Assembly: GCA_002529455.1 (NCBI GenBank)
Contig: NYMS01000004.1
Location: 62,001-126,000 of the forward strand
Source: Glycomyces fuscus
GTDB taxonomy: Bacteria > Actinomycetota > Actinomycetes > Streptosporangiales > Streptosporangiaceae
DNA length: 64,000 bases
Reading direction: 5' to 3'
The notes under the pieces are model-generated. The model had not been told where the DNA came from. It saw nothing but the letters and a program-made list of their open reading frames with translations, and did not search any database. A program made the translations under genes and the position numbers. Below, one piece after another: positions 55,973 through 64,000 of the stretch (its first letter is position 1; each line of letters opens with the position of its first letter).

Positions 55973-57093
55973 TTCGCGTGTCCGGGCCCGGGCGGGGCGC
56001 GGGCCGGGCGCGGGGGGTGCGGTCAGGACGGGGTCAGGACCGGGCGGGCGCCGTCCCGGAGCGGGGAAGAACGAAGCAGCGCCAGGCCGGGCACATGCTC
56101 ACAGGCACCCTGAAAACACCATCGAACCCACATAACTCCTCACCTTCTTCTTTCCTGCCGAAAAAGCACATCAATTCCTATCGCGACAAAACAAGGGCGC
56201 CACAGGGAAACAGCCGACGGAACCGACAACGGGAGTTTCGGGATACGGGCACCCGGGAAATAACAAAGCACAGGCAAAGCAAGACCAAAGAAAAGGGAAC
56301 CACCGCACCCGCCCTCCGGAGGTTCCCCGCCGACCCGCGCGCCCCGAAGGCCGCACGCCGCCTCCTCCCCTGCTTCTGAGGCCGTCCCCGCCGAGGACCG
56401 GGAGGGGGCGGCGGGCCGGCCTCCCACCCACGACGACACCCCGGCGAGCAGTCCCGCGTGAGCCGGACCGCTGGCCCGTGAAGCGGAGATCCGGCCGCGT
56501 CCTCTCCCTCCAGGACCGGTCGGATCTCCTTTCCGGGGAGGAACACCCCGAATTTCCCGGGGGAAACATCCACAACCACCGGGGCCCGCTGATTCCGCCC
56601 GGTGGCCCACGTGGCGGCCGGTGCGGCAGCGGACCGCCGGTTTTTCCCGCACACCGGACGCGAACGCGCCCTCTCGCAAGGGCGCCTTCCGCGACACGCG
56701 CACGGCGCTCCGTCCTCCCGACGCGGCGCCGACCGGGGGCCTCGCCGGGGTCCGCCTGCCAGGGGATCGCCGCCCGCACCGGCGCCAGGCCGTGCCCGTG
56801 TGACGGCCGAGCGGATGCGCCGGACCTGACCGCTTCCGGCCAGGCACACGTGGCACACCGCACGCGTTCGGGCTGCCCCGGAATCTCCGTGTTCCGCGCA
56901 CCGCTTCTGACCTGGCCTCGTGCCCGTGTGGCGTCAGCATCCTCCGCCTCGACGGACTTCCGCCCTCTTATCGGTAGATGTCCGAGCAAACGCCACAATG
57001 GAACTATGCCTACATTCCGTACGTCGGTACACACCGCATGGTGAACACATCCGGGTGGAGGCCATGGGAGGGACGGAGAGGAGGGGACGACCG
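55973..57093. other. 1.1-kb region without a convincing gene, upstream of the toxin locus
   Basis: Bases ~56090-56310 are markedly AT-richer and A-rich on the plus strand; the rest is GC-rich. Long open frames exist on both strands (for example 56140-56940 minus) but have biased composition, no ribosome site and no recognisable motif. I take this as the promoter region of the toxin locus plus possible gene debris. GAGGAGGGG at 57079-57087 is the ribosome site of the first toxin-locus gene. Confidence 0.5.
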
Positions 57094-57438
57094 GTGAAGT
57101 TCGACATCGTGCTCCCCGACCAGGGCGAGGAGGCCCTCTCACCACGGGCGCGGCTCCCGGAGGGAGCTCCCGGGTGGGGAAAGGAGTCGGCGTCAGCGCA
57201 CCCCGGACTCAGGATCCAGCGGTCCTCGGAGTACATGCGCCTGCGCGCCCGCACCGACCTCACACGGGTCCGCTCGGCCCTGAACCAGATGCTCCACACC
57301 GTCGAGGCGATCAGCGCCGGGCCCGCTCCCGTCACGAACGCCGACAGCGTCGTGACCGGAAGCTTTCACCCCGAGGCCTTCCGCTCCCGAACCGCTCCCG
57401 AACCGCCCCGTGAACAGTGGCAGGAGGACTCCCCGTGA
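57094..57438 (+). CDS. Small WXG-like/T7SS partner protein of the toxin locus
   Basis: The 114-residue protein has a short N-terminal strand (KFDIVLPDQGEEALSPRA), then a helix pair (YMRLRARTDLTRVRSALNQML) and a disordered Pro-rich tail. It lacks a clear WXG turn but has the size and position of a type VII secretion partner. GTG 57094 follows GAGGAGGGG; its stop overlaps the next start (GTGA). I do not recognise a named family. Confidence 0.6.
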   Translation: MKFDIVLPDQGEEALSPRARLPEGAPGWGKESASAHPGLRIQRSSEYMRLRARTDLTRVRSALNQMLHTVEAISAGPAPVTNADSVVTGSFHPEAFRSRTAPEPPREQWQEDSP

Positions 57439-57809
57439 CCGCCTGGGACATCAACCCCCCGGAGATCGGCGCCGTGCTCGTCAACACCATCTCCCACCTC
57501 GGAGAGGAGGGCGGGTCCGAGGGCCTGTTCGGTCACATGAACACGATCGAGCAACGCGTCACCACTCTCAGCACCCATATCAACAGCGCTCCCATCGGGG
57601 TCGCCCTGGGCGAGTTCGCCGAGCACTACTTCGGGCTCATGGGCGACATGCTCTCCCTGACCGGCAACGCCGTCACACAGACCAGTGAGGCCACCACCGC
57701 CTACGTCACGGGCGACCAGGAGATGGCGCTGGAGGCCCAGCGCAACGCCGGTGTGGTCCCCGACCCGCCCCCACCGCCCGCTCCGGGCGGGAACGCCCAG
57801 CTCGTCTGA
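57435..57809 (+). CDS. DUF6507-like small protein of the toxin locus
   Basis: The 124-residue helical protein begins VTAWDINPPEIGAVL, which resembles DUF6507/WXG100-like partner proteins, and ends in a Pro-rich stretch (PDPPPPPAPGG). AGGAGG lies seven bases before the GTG. It is encoded between the first small protein and the toxin (58-bp gap) and probably accompanies the toxin through a type VII system. Confidence 0.65.
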   Translation: MTAWDINPPEIGAVLVNTISHLGEEGGSEGLFGHMNTIEQRVTTLSTHINSAPIGVALGEFAEHYFGLMGDMLSLTGNAVTQTSEATTAYVTGDQEMALEAQRNAGVVPDPPPPPAPGGNAQLV

Positions 57810-57867
57810 TCCCGGCCGCCCCTCGCCACCCCCTCCCCCGGTCGCCTCTCCCCCGGAGTCCTCCCAC

Positions 57868-60800
57868 GTGCTTGCCCCCGACACCCCCCAGAGCGCGCCG
57901 CTGTCCGTCGGCGAGCAGACCGACATGCTCACCGACGGTGAGAACAAGATCAGCCCCGCGACCTTCCCCGTCCCCACGCCCTCCCCCGACTACATCGAGA
58001 GCCTCGCCTCCGATCTGCGCGGTGCGGGGGAGTCGGTCGGCGACACCGGAAACGACATCACGTCCGCCTGGGGCGGGCTGAGGCCCCACTACAAGGCCCC
58101 CGAGGCGGAGCAGCTCTACTCCGTGCTGGACCCGGTGGCCACTGACGGCGACACGGTCTCGACCGACCTCGGCCACGCCGCGAGCGCGCTGGAGACCTTC
58201 GCCGCCGACCTGCGCGACATCAAGTCCCGCTGGTCCGGCCTGAGCGCCGAGGCCTTCGAGTTCCGGGCCCGCATCGACGCCAAGGGCGATGACTGGCGCA
58301 AGGCCGAGGGCGTGGCCGGTTTCTTCGGGATCGGCGAGAACCCCGACGTGGAGGAGAACCAGCGCCTCATCGACGAGGGCACCCGCATCATCGAGGACTA
58401 CGCGGAAGCCGAGCGCGCCTGCGCCAACGCCATCAACCGGTTCGTCCCGGACCGCACCCGGTTCGAGGAGACGCCCTCCGGGGACGGCGCCCTCGATCCC
58501 GACGTGTTCTACCACGGCTACGAGGAGGACCTGGCGGACCTGGCCACCGAGTGGGACATGGGCGGGGCCGTCACCGACGAGAGCTGGTTGGTCGACGGCT
58601 GGGACGCGGTGTGGGACTTCGGCGTCGGGGCGGTCGAGGGCACCGGCGCGATGCTGGGCATGCACAGCTCCGAGGGCTGGTTCGAGATGTCCTGGGGCGA
58701 CGCCCTGTACGAGTACCACGAGAGCAACATCCAGTCCGTGGCCTCGCTGGTGGGCATGTACGACGCCGAGTCCGACAGCTACGGCTGGTCGGGCTGGGAC
58801 ACCGTCGGCTCGGCGTGGAAGGACCTGGCGCACTCGGTGGTGCCCTGGGAGGAGTGGGGCGAGCGGCCCGGCTACGTGATCGGCACCGCCGTGCTCAACA
58901 TCGGCGTCACCGCCCTCGGCGCCGCGCTGTCGGCCACCGGTGTGGGCGCGGCGGTCGGCGTACCGCTGATGGCCTGGCGCGGCATGGCCATCGTGGACGG
59001 CATGGGCGGCGGCCGGGGCGGGTCCGGCGGCTCGACGGACGTCGACGTGGACGTGCCCGCCGACATCCCCACCTTCGGGGGCAGCGGTGCCCCCGTCGTG
59101 CGGATCGACACCAGTGCCTTCGACCCTGACGGCCTCAGTCCCCAGCAACTGGGAGACCTGAGGGGGTCCCTGGACCGCTTGCAGAGGATCACGAACGACC
59201 CCGCCGACGGCTCGCACGCGGACGGCTCCCCTCCGTCGCGGTCCGCACCCGTCCAGGGCGACGGTGACCCCTCCCAGCCGAGGATGCCCGCCGCCCAACC
59301 GGTCGCGGACCGGGACAGCGAGGCGAACGAGAGGCCCGCCGGGTCCGAATCCGGAACCGACCGGGCCGGGGCGGACGACGAACAGGGCCTCCTTGAGGAG
59401 GGCACCGAGAACGGCCCCGCCAGCTCTTCCGAACCAGCGCTCCAGGACACCTCGGACACCTCCCACCGGCCCTCACAGGCCGAGAGCGGTTCCCAGGACC
59501 CGACCGCCGAGCAGCTCAGCGAGAGTGACAGGCTGCTGCGACAGGTCAACGGCATGTTCACGGCTGAGGACCACGCGGAATTCCGGGTCAACGCACGCGC
59601 CGAGACCGCCCTGCACGAGGGCGACCGCGCCACCGTGGACCCGGACTCCTCTTCCCTGAGGGACTCCCGGGTCGCGGAGAGGTACGGGCTGGACGACGGC
59701 GCGAACGCCGCGTTCTCCGACATGCGTGCGCTGGCGAGCGACTACCCCCATGTGAACTGGGAGGGAGGCCCCGGCGACGGGCGGAACGGACACGGCGGCC
59801 GTGACGCGCCCGAGGCCGACAGGGAGTACGCGACGACGGCGCCGCGCCCCCACGCCGACACCGCGAGCGCGCAGAAACCGATTCCGCACAGCCGGGTCCA
59901 GCACGTGAACCTGGGGGACAGCAGCGGCCACCGCATCGACGCCTCACGGACCGGTGCACCTGACGCGCGCGCCGACTCCGATTCCGGATTCCGGCACGAC
60001 CGCGGCGCCGACACGGGAACCCGTCGTCCGGTCGCCGTCAACAGGGACGACTCCGCCGCAGGTGGCGACGGTGGCTCCAGCGCCGACGCGCCCCTTCGGG
60101 GCGACGGCCCCTCCGGCCCCGGCGGATCCGACCGGGCCGACTCCGCCGACGCCGTCCCGGCCGTGGTCACCCCGACGCGTGCTGGTGTTCCGGGGTCCTC
60201 CGGCGGCCCGAGCGGAGGCTCCGGCGGCTCCGGCAGCCAGAGCGGCCGGAACGGGTCCGGCGGCGCAGGCCCCCAGAATCCTGGGACCAACAGCAGGATG
60301 TCCAACCAAGAGAGGTTCGCCGCCGCTCAGAAGTACCTCAAGGGCCAGGTGTGGTCCTCCGGCAAGCAGTTCGTGCAGGACTTCATGGATCTCATCAACC
60401 GGGAAAAAGGCCTCTTCCGCATCTACTACAACGAGAATAATAATCACCGGTGGAGCGAGAAAGCAACGATCGGCAAGTGGGGCGTTCCCCAGATCCAATG
60501 GTCTGAATCACTGCGGCGATGGGTCGCCAAAGATAAGCTTCCCCCCGCCGCACCGCCCGACTACCTGTTCCCCAGGAAACGCTTCGTCTTCCCGCGACGC
60601 GAAAACCATGCGGAAAACGATAATCTCGATTCCCTGGCGCAGGAGAGACTTCGGAAAATCACAGACCTGAAGAAGCGGACGCAAGATTTCGAAAGGGAGG
60701 AAAAAGCCCACAAGAACGACAAGAACCACCCTCATGTCACGGAGGCGAAATCAAGGAAGTCGATCGCGCATGACGAGATGGGAAGGGCGAGTGAAACCTA

Positions 60801-61374
60801 CGGAGAGGAGGCCGCCAAGTCTTACATAAAAGACATCTTCAACGGAAAAAGAACCTATGACACCATCAAGAGACATGGAGGCAATGAGGTAGTTCACAGC
60901 AAAATGACCCTGCCCAGCATTGAGGGAGGAAACCTCCTGGACAACGTTGACACGGCCCCTGGGAGCGGAAACTACCAATTTGACCAGATCTACCGAACCA
61001 GCGACGGCGGCTTCGTCATCGTCGAGGCGAAGGGCGACGAGAAGACCAGACTGGGGGACAGGAAGGTCGGCTCCGGCGCAAGCGAAAGACGGATCTCACA
61101 AGGAGTGACAGAGTACCTCGAGACAACTTTTGATGATATGCGCTCTCGAGGCTCAAAAGACGACAGGAGCGAAGAAGAACTCGAGGAGCAGGGCGCCATC
61201 AACGAGGAGGATCTCGCGGAAGAATTGGAAAAAGCCTGGCGAGCAGGCAAGCTATACTACGCGGAGGTCAAGGGGATCACCACGGACTCAGGAGGCCACG
61301 GCGGCGTGACGTTCGGCCTGTTCGACATATCCGAAGGCGAAGCAAAGAGAGTAAGAGAAGAGAAGGAAAAATGA
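57868..61374 (+). CDS. Polymorphic toxin: WXG-like N-terminus, C-terminal PD-(D/E)xK nuclease
   Basis: The product has 1168 residues from GTG 57868 (ATG 57925 is an alternative). The N-terminal WXG-type helical domain (~30-200, with AWGGLRPHYKAPEAEQLY) fits type VII export. The ~230-400 region has two hydrophobic segments (LNIGVTALGAALSATGVG). A long disordered Ser/Gly/Asp-rich linker runs ~430-800. The C-terminal ~370 residues are a distinct, Lys/Glu-rich module with QFDQIYRTSDGG followed by FVIVEAKGDE, the D...ExK core of restriction-endonuclease-fold toxins. Base composition becomes AT-richer from ~60300, where the toxin module begins. Immunity is encoded by the next gene. Confidence 0.85.
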   Translation: MLAPDTPQSAPLSVGEQTDMLTDGENKISPATFPVPTPSPDYIESLASDLRGAGESVGDTGNDITSAWGGLRPHYKAPEAEQLYSVLDPVATDGDTVSTDLGHAASALETFAADLRDIKSRWSGLSAEAFEFRARIDAKGDDWRKAEGVAGFFGIGENPDVEENQRLIDEGTRIIEDYAEAERACANAINRFVPDRTRFEETPSGDGALDPDVFYHGYEEDLADLATEWDMGGAVTDESWLVDGWDAVWDFGVGAVEGTGAMLGMHSSEGWFEMSWGDALYEYHESNIQSVASLVGMYDAESDSYGWSGWDTVGSAWKDLAHSVVPWEEWGERPGYVIGTAVLNIGVTALGAALSATGVGAAVGVPLMAWRGMAIVDGMGGGRGGSGGSTDVDVDVPADIPTFGGSGAPVVRIDTSAFDPDGLSPQQLGDLRGSLDRLQRITNDPADGSHADGSPPSRSAPVQGDGDPSQPRMPAAQPVADRDSEANERPAGSESGTDRAGADDEQGLLEEGTENGPASSSEPALQDTSDTSHRPSQAESGSQDPTAEQLSESDRLLRQVNGMFTAEDHAEFRVNARAETALHEGDRATVDPDSSSLRDSRVAERYGLDDGANAAFSDMRALASDYPHVNWEGGPGDGRNGHGGRDAPEADREYATTAPRPHADTASAQKPIPHSRVQHVNLGDSSGHRIDASRTGAPDARADSDSGFRHDRGADTGTRRPVAVNRDDSAAGGDGGSSADAPLRGDGPSGPGGSDRADSADAVPAVVTPTRAGVPGSSGGPSGGSGGSGSQSGRNGSGGAGPQNPGTNSRMSNQERFAAAQKYLKGQVWSSGKQFVQDFMDLINREKGLFRIYYNENNNHRWSEKATIGKWGVPQIQWSESLRRWVAKDKLPPAAPPDYLFPRKRFVFPRRENHAENDNLDSLAQERLRKITDLKKRTQDFEREEKAHKNDKNHPHVTEAKSRKSIAHDEMGRASETYGEEAAKSYIKDIFNGKRTYDTIKRHGGNEVVHSKMTLPSIEGGNLLDNVDTAPGSGNYQFDQIYRTSDGGFVIVEAKGDEKTRLGDRKVGSGASERRISQGVTEYLETTFDDMRSRGSKDDRSEEELEEQGAINEEDLAEELEKAWRAGKLYYAEVKGITTDSGGHGGVTFGLFDISEGEAKRVREEKEK

Positions 61375-62261
61375 CACCACCACCTATGCGACACGACGCG
61401 AGCATGCCAGCCTACAGGCGTCACCTGGCAAAGATCGGAGAGAAGCGCGAAGCCGAGGTCGACGGCATGGTAGCAGCGCCCTTCTCGGTGGGCATTTCCC
61501 TGAACAACGTGGCTCGCAGCGCCAGAATCGCCCTCGCCATGGACCCGGACGCGTCCGAACTGGTCACCTGGGAGGCCTGGACCACTTGGATGCAGGTCTC
61601 AGAAGCCGTCTTCGCCATGTCCACCGCGCCCCCGGACAGCACCGTCGAACGCCTCATCAACCACAGGACCCGCACCCTGGAAGCCATTCCCCCCCGCCAC
61701 ACCAGCGACGCCGGAACCTGGATCGACGCGTTCTTCCTCGCCATCACCTGCCGTGACGAGGCCCGTGTCCGCTCCCTGTGCCAGATCCCCGTCTCCTTCC
61801 TCAAGGAAGCCGGGGAACGGGACGGCGGAGGCTACGACGACTACATCTACCCCTGGGTCGCCGCCCTCCAGGACTTCATCCTCAACCGGCCCGAACTCGG
61901 CGACAACCTCTACGAGGCCATGCGGCTCTCCGACCCCGACCACGCCGAGATCAGCAGCGCCGAGAACCTGAACACGTTCGTCTTCCCCCCGATGAACGCC
62001 CTGTACCGGCTCGCCGAACACGACACCGAGAAGTTCGACGAGGCGATGGCGCAGGGGATCCAGCTCTTCCACGACTACTACACCGCCGACGAAGAGCGCA
62101 CCAAGGACGTCATGGGCGCGGTCCCGCTGTTCCTGCTCGGCGTCGCATGCCTGGCCTACGACACGAACCAGCTCGCCCCGGACTTCAACCCCGACTTCAG
62201 CTCGGACTACCTGCCCAAGCACATCCTCCAGCGCAGCTGGCACGGGGAGTTCGCCATCTGA
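61371..62261 (+). CDS. Imm49-family immunity protein
   Basis: The 296-residue all-helical protein starts inside the toxin stop (ATGA), as expected of the cognate immunity gene. The pattern AFFLAITCRDEARVRSLCQIP, YDDYIYPWVAALQDFIL and SDYLPKHILQRSW matches Imm49, a common actinobacterial immunity family. It should bind and block the nuclease domain in the producer's cytoplasm. The first ~60 residues keep the lower G+C of the toxin module. Confidence 0.85.
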   Translation: MTPPPMRHDASMPAYRRHLAKIGEKREAEVDGMVAAPFSVGISLNNVARSARIALAMDPDASELVTWEAWTTWMQVSEAVFAMSTAPPDSTVERLINHRTRTLEAIPPRHTSDAGTWIDAFFLAITCRDEARVRSLCQIPVSFLKEAGERDGGGYDDYIYPWVAALQDFILNRPELGDNLYEAMRLSDPDHAEISSAENLNTFVFPPMNALYRLAEHDTEKFDEAMAQGIQLFHDYYTADEERTKDVMGAVPLFLLGVACLAYDTNQLAPDFNPDFSSDYLPKHILQRSWHGEFAI

Positions 62262-62314
62262 CCGGCCAGGACCCGACCCCACCGCACCGACCCCACCCCC
62301 GTGAAGGAACCCCG

Positions 62315-63742
62315 TTGAGCCACGACGTCGTCGCTCTCCTCGCCGAGAGCCCCAGCCGCCGCTCCCTCCTGGACGCGCTGGTCGCCGCAGGCCCCAAGCT
62401 GCGTGTCCGGCTCGTGGTCGAGGGCACCGTGGTGCAGCTGCGCGACGGCTCCGACCGTCTGGTGATCGCCGTGCAGGCGGCGCAGCGGCTCGCGGTGTCG
62501 GCGGAGGCCGACCGCCTCCTGGGCGACGGGATCACTGACGACCTGCCCGCGCAGCCGCTGTGGGTCGAGGTCCGGGGAACGGAACTGGCGGGCACCGACA
62601 CGGCCGCGACGGCACGCCGGTTCGCCCGCTGCCTGGTCGAACGGCACGGCGGGGCGGTGTGGGAACCGGAGCGGCGGCTGCCCCGGGACGACGCGCACCT
62701 GCTGGGGGCGACCGAGCACCCGGCGGTGAGCGCGGTGACCGGGGCCAACGCCGTGCTGGTGCAGGACCGGCCGGTGGTCCCCCTGTCCAGCTGGTTCGTG
62801 GACGCGCTGGCCGAGCACGGCCGCCGGGGGCGGGGCCTACAGGTGGTCACCCCGTCCACGAGCGTCCTCACCCACGCGCTGCGCTGGTTCCTGAGCAGAC
62901 CCCGCGCCACGTGGGTCGTGCGCGCTCCGGACGGACGCTACTACGACGGCTTCAACGGTCTGCCGCTGGTGTGGGACGCGGAGACCGGTTTCGTCCCCGA
63001 CCCCGGGGTGGACGCGAAGGACGGCCCCAACGAGGCCTTCCGGGCGTCGGCCGACGAGGAACCGGGCACTCACCTGCACGTGGACCTGAGGATCGACCAC
63101 CCGGTCGGCGACGGCCTGGTGCTGGGCACCACCGTGGAACTGCTCGCCGAGCACCTGGCCGCGGGCCCGCCCGCGGTGTGGGGCGTCTCCGAACCGCTGA
63201 CCCGGGCGTGGGACACCGGGCGGGTCACCGCCATGGCGCGGCGCCGCTCCCCCGGTGAGACCCTGCTGGCCTTCGCCGGGCAGCCCGAGGGCGTCCGGGA
63301 GGAGGGCGCGCGCCCCCTGGCGGGGAGCCTGCGGGTGTCACGCACGCCGTCGGGGGTGCGCGAGCGGATCCTGTTCTCGGTGGGGTACCGGCCGGGTGAG
63401 AAGCCCGACCTGGACGCCCTCGAACCCCTGGTACGCGAGCTGACCGCGCGGGACGGCCTGCGCAGCATGACCGTGCACCGCGCCCTCGGGCGCGCCGACC
63501 TGACGTACGCGCCCCGGTGGGCGGGCGTGTCCGTCCCGGTCGGGCTGGCCGTGGGTCCGGAGGGGGTACTGGAGGCGGGACGGGAGCGGGCCCTGGCCGC
63601 CCCGGTGCCGGGCCTCGCCTTGGGCTCCCCCATGGCCCCGGTGGTCTGGTACCGGATGGGGGACGGGGTGGAACCCGACGCCTGGAGCCGCTTCCGGGAG
63701 CTGATGGAGCACCTCGGCCCCCCAGCGGCGTCCGCCTCCTGA
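62315..63742 (+). CDS. DUF6177-like protein of the toxin locus
   Basis: The 475-residue soluble protein has alternating strands and helices (VVALLAESPSRRSLLDAL, ARRFARCLVERHGGAVWEPER and VPLSSWFVDALAEHGRRGRG). It resembles the actinobacterial DUF6177 family, which is usually encoded in type VII secretion/polymorphic toxin loci. TTG 62315 has AAGGAA six bases upstream. No enzyme motif is visible; a chaperone or adaptor role for toxin export is possible but unproven. Confidence 0.75.
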   Translation: MSHDVVALLAESPSRRSLLDALVAAGPKLRVRLVVEGTVVQLRDGSDRLVIAVQAAQRLAVSAEADRLLGDGITDDLPAQPLWVEVRGTELAGTDTAATARRFARCLVERHGGAVWEPERRLPRDDAHLLGATEHPAVSAVTGANAVLVQDRPVVPLSSWFVDALAEHGRRGRGLQVVTPSTSVLTHALRWFLSRPRATWVVRAPDGRYYDGFNGLPLVWDAETGFVPDPGVDAKDGPNEAFRASADEEPGTHLHVDLRIDHPVGDGLVLGTTVELLAEHLAAGPPAVWGVSEPLTRAWDTGRVTAMARRRSPGETLLAFAGQPEGVREEGARPLAGSLRVSRTPSGVRERILFSVGYRPGEKPDLDALEPLVRELTARDGLRSMTVHRALGRADLTYAPRWAGVSVPVGLAVGPEGVLEAGRERALAAPVPGLALGSPMAPVVWYRMGDGVEPDAWSRFRELMEHLGPPAASAS

Positions 63743-63815
63743 CCGGGCACACCACCACCGAAGGCCCGGGACGCCTCCGGGTGCCGAAGGCTCCGGCCGC
63801 GCACAGGGGTCCCGG

Positions 63816-63841
63816 CCCCGACCCGAGAACCCGGGCCGGGG
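63816..63841. terminator. Hairpin between DUF6177-like and ROK genes
   Basis: Arms 63816-63824 and 63833-63841 pair at eight of nine positions around an 8-nt loop, between two convergent genes. Confidence 0.5.
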
Positions 63842-63851
63842 TTCACGGAGC

Positions 63852-64000
63852 TCAGCCGTTGACGAGCGCGTCGGCGTGCTCGGGGCTCAGGCAGTGCTCG
63901 ATCACCATGACGGCCGCGCCGACCACGCCCGCGCTCTCGCCCGCCACGGACGAGACGATGCTCAGGTGCTCGGTGGCCAGCGGCAGCGACCGCTGGTAGA
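63852..64000 (-). CDS. ROK-family protein (regulator or sugar kinase), 5' end beyond window
   Basis: Only the last 48 codons are visible, reading YQRSLPLATEHLSIVSS, then VAGESAGVVGAAVMVIEHC and ending DALVNG before TGA. The GxxAGVVGAAxM segment is the conserved C-terminal helix of ROK proteins. Whether it is a transcriptional repressor (with N-terminal winged helix) or a glucokinase-like enzyme cannot be told from this part. Confidence 0.8.
   Translation of the reverse strand, partial: YQRSLPLATEHLSIVSSVAGESAGVVGAAVMVIEHCLSPEHADALVNG

Noticed and set aside
55978..56379. 133-codon plus-strand frame in the 55.9-57.1 kb gap
   Set aside because: It starts within the arms region of a terminator, has no ribosome site and a composition that changes midway. 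No motif supports it.
56140..56940. 266-codon minus-strand frame in the same gap
   Set aside because: It is Arg/Gly/Pro-rich, as expected of a random frame in GC-rich DNA, and overlaps other equally long frames.

Overview
The window is high-GC actinobacterial chromosome. GTG and TTG starts, GTGA/ATGA overlaps, a CIRCE-controlled groES-groEL1 pair with a His-rich GroEL tail, two IMP dehydrogenase paralogues, a SigD/ShbA-like sigma factor and type VII secretion (WXG100-like) toxin loci together fit a filamentous actinomycete. Nocardiopsis or a relative is my best guess; this is inference, because no rRNA gene or marker is present.

Layout. 1-4.4 kb: the end of a carbohydrate ABC importer operon (binding protein, two permeases) converging on a split transketolase. 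4.4-10.6 kb: ispE, a membrane Ser/Thr kinase, guaA and galE. 10.8-15.3 kb: a NarL-type two-component system followed by a three-gene ABC exporter of the peptide-antibiotic immunity type, with a perfect palindrome between them. 15.4-19.9 kb: a secreted ExeM/NucH-type nuclease and a divergent LysR/EamA pair. 19.9-24.1 kb: the Pnkp-Hen1 RNA repair operon. 24.1-28.7 kb: a small membrane protein, a helical hypothetical, glpD and a lytic transglycosylase. 28.9-34.9 kb: guaB3, guaB, sigma factor, groEL1 and groES. 50.9-54.9 kb: tsaD, rimI, tsaB, tsaE and alr.

In other actinobacteria such as Mycobacterium tuberculosis, the guaB3-guaB2-sigD-groEL1-groES block is followed directly by tsaD-rimI-tsaB-tsaE-alr. 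Here about 16 kb of accessory DNA (35-50.8 kb) separates groES from tsaD. It holds a THUMP-like methyltransferase, a long coiled-coil protein, an oxidoreductase, a NUDIX/NrtR-like regulator, a three-gene membrane/nucleosidase cassette and a markedly AT-richer WXG100-associated operon, and it ends in gene remnants.

The most interesting part is 41.8-45.4 kb. A predicted membrane protein ends in a 23-residue motif that is repeated exactly at the N-terminus of the next gene, a PNP/MTAN-type nucleosidase. The two DNA copies differ at 3 of 70 bases, all synonymous. This arrangement resembles amyloid-motif signalling pairs in which a sensor templates a toxic effector, and I propose it as a candidate abortive-infection system.

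57-63.7 kb is a polymorphic toxin locus: two small WXG-like partners, a 1168-residue toxin ending in a PD-(D/E)xK nuclease, an Imm49-like immunity protein and a DUF6177-like protein. The window ends inside a probable ROK-family gene. Convergent gene pairs are separated by very strong, often perfect, inverted repeats.
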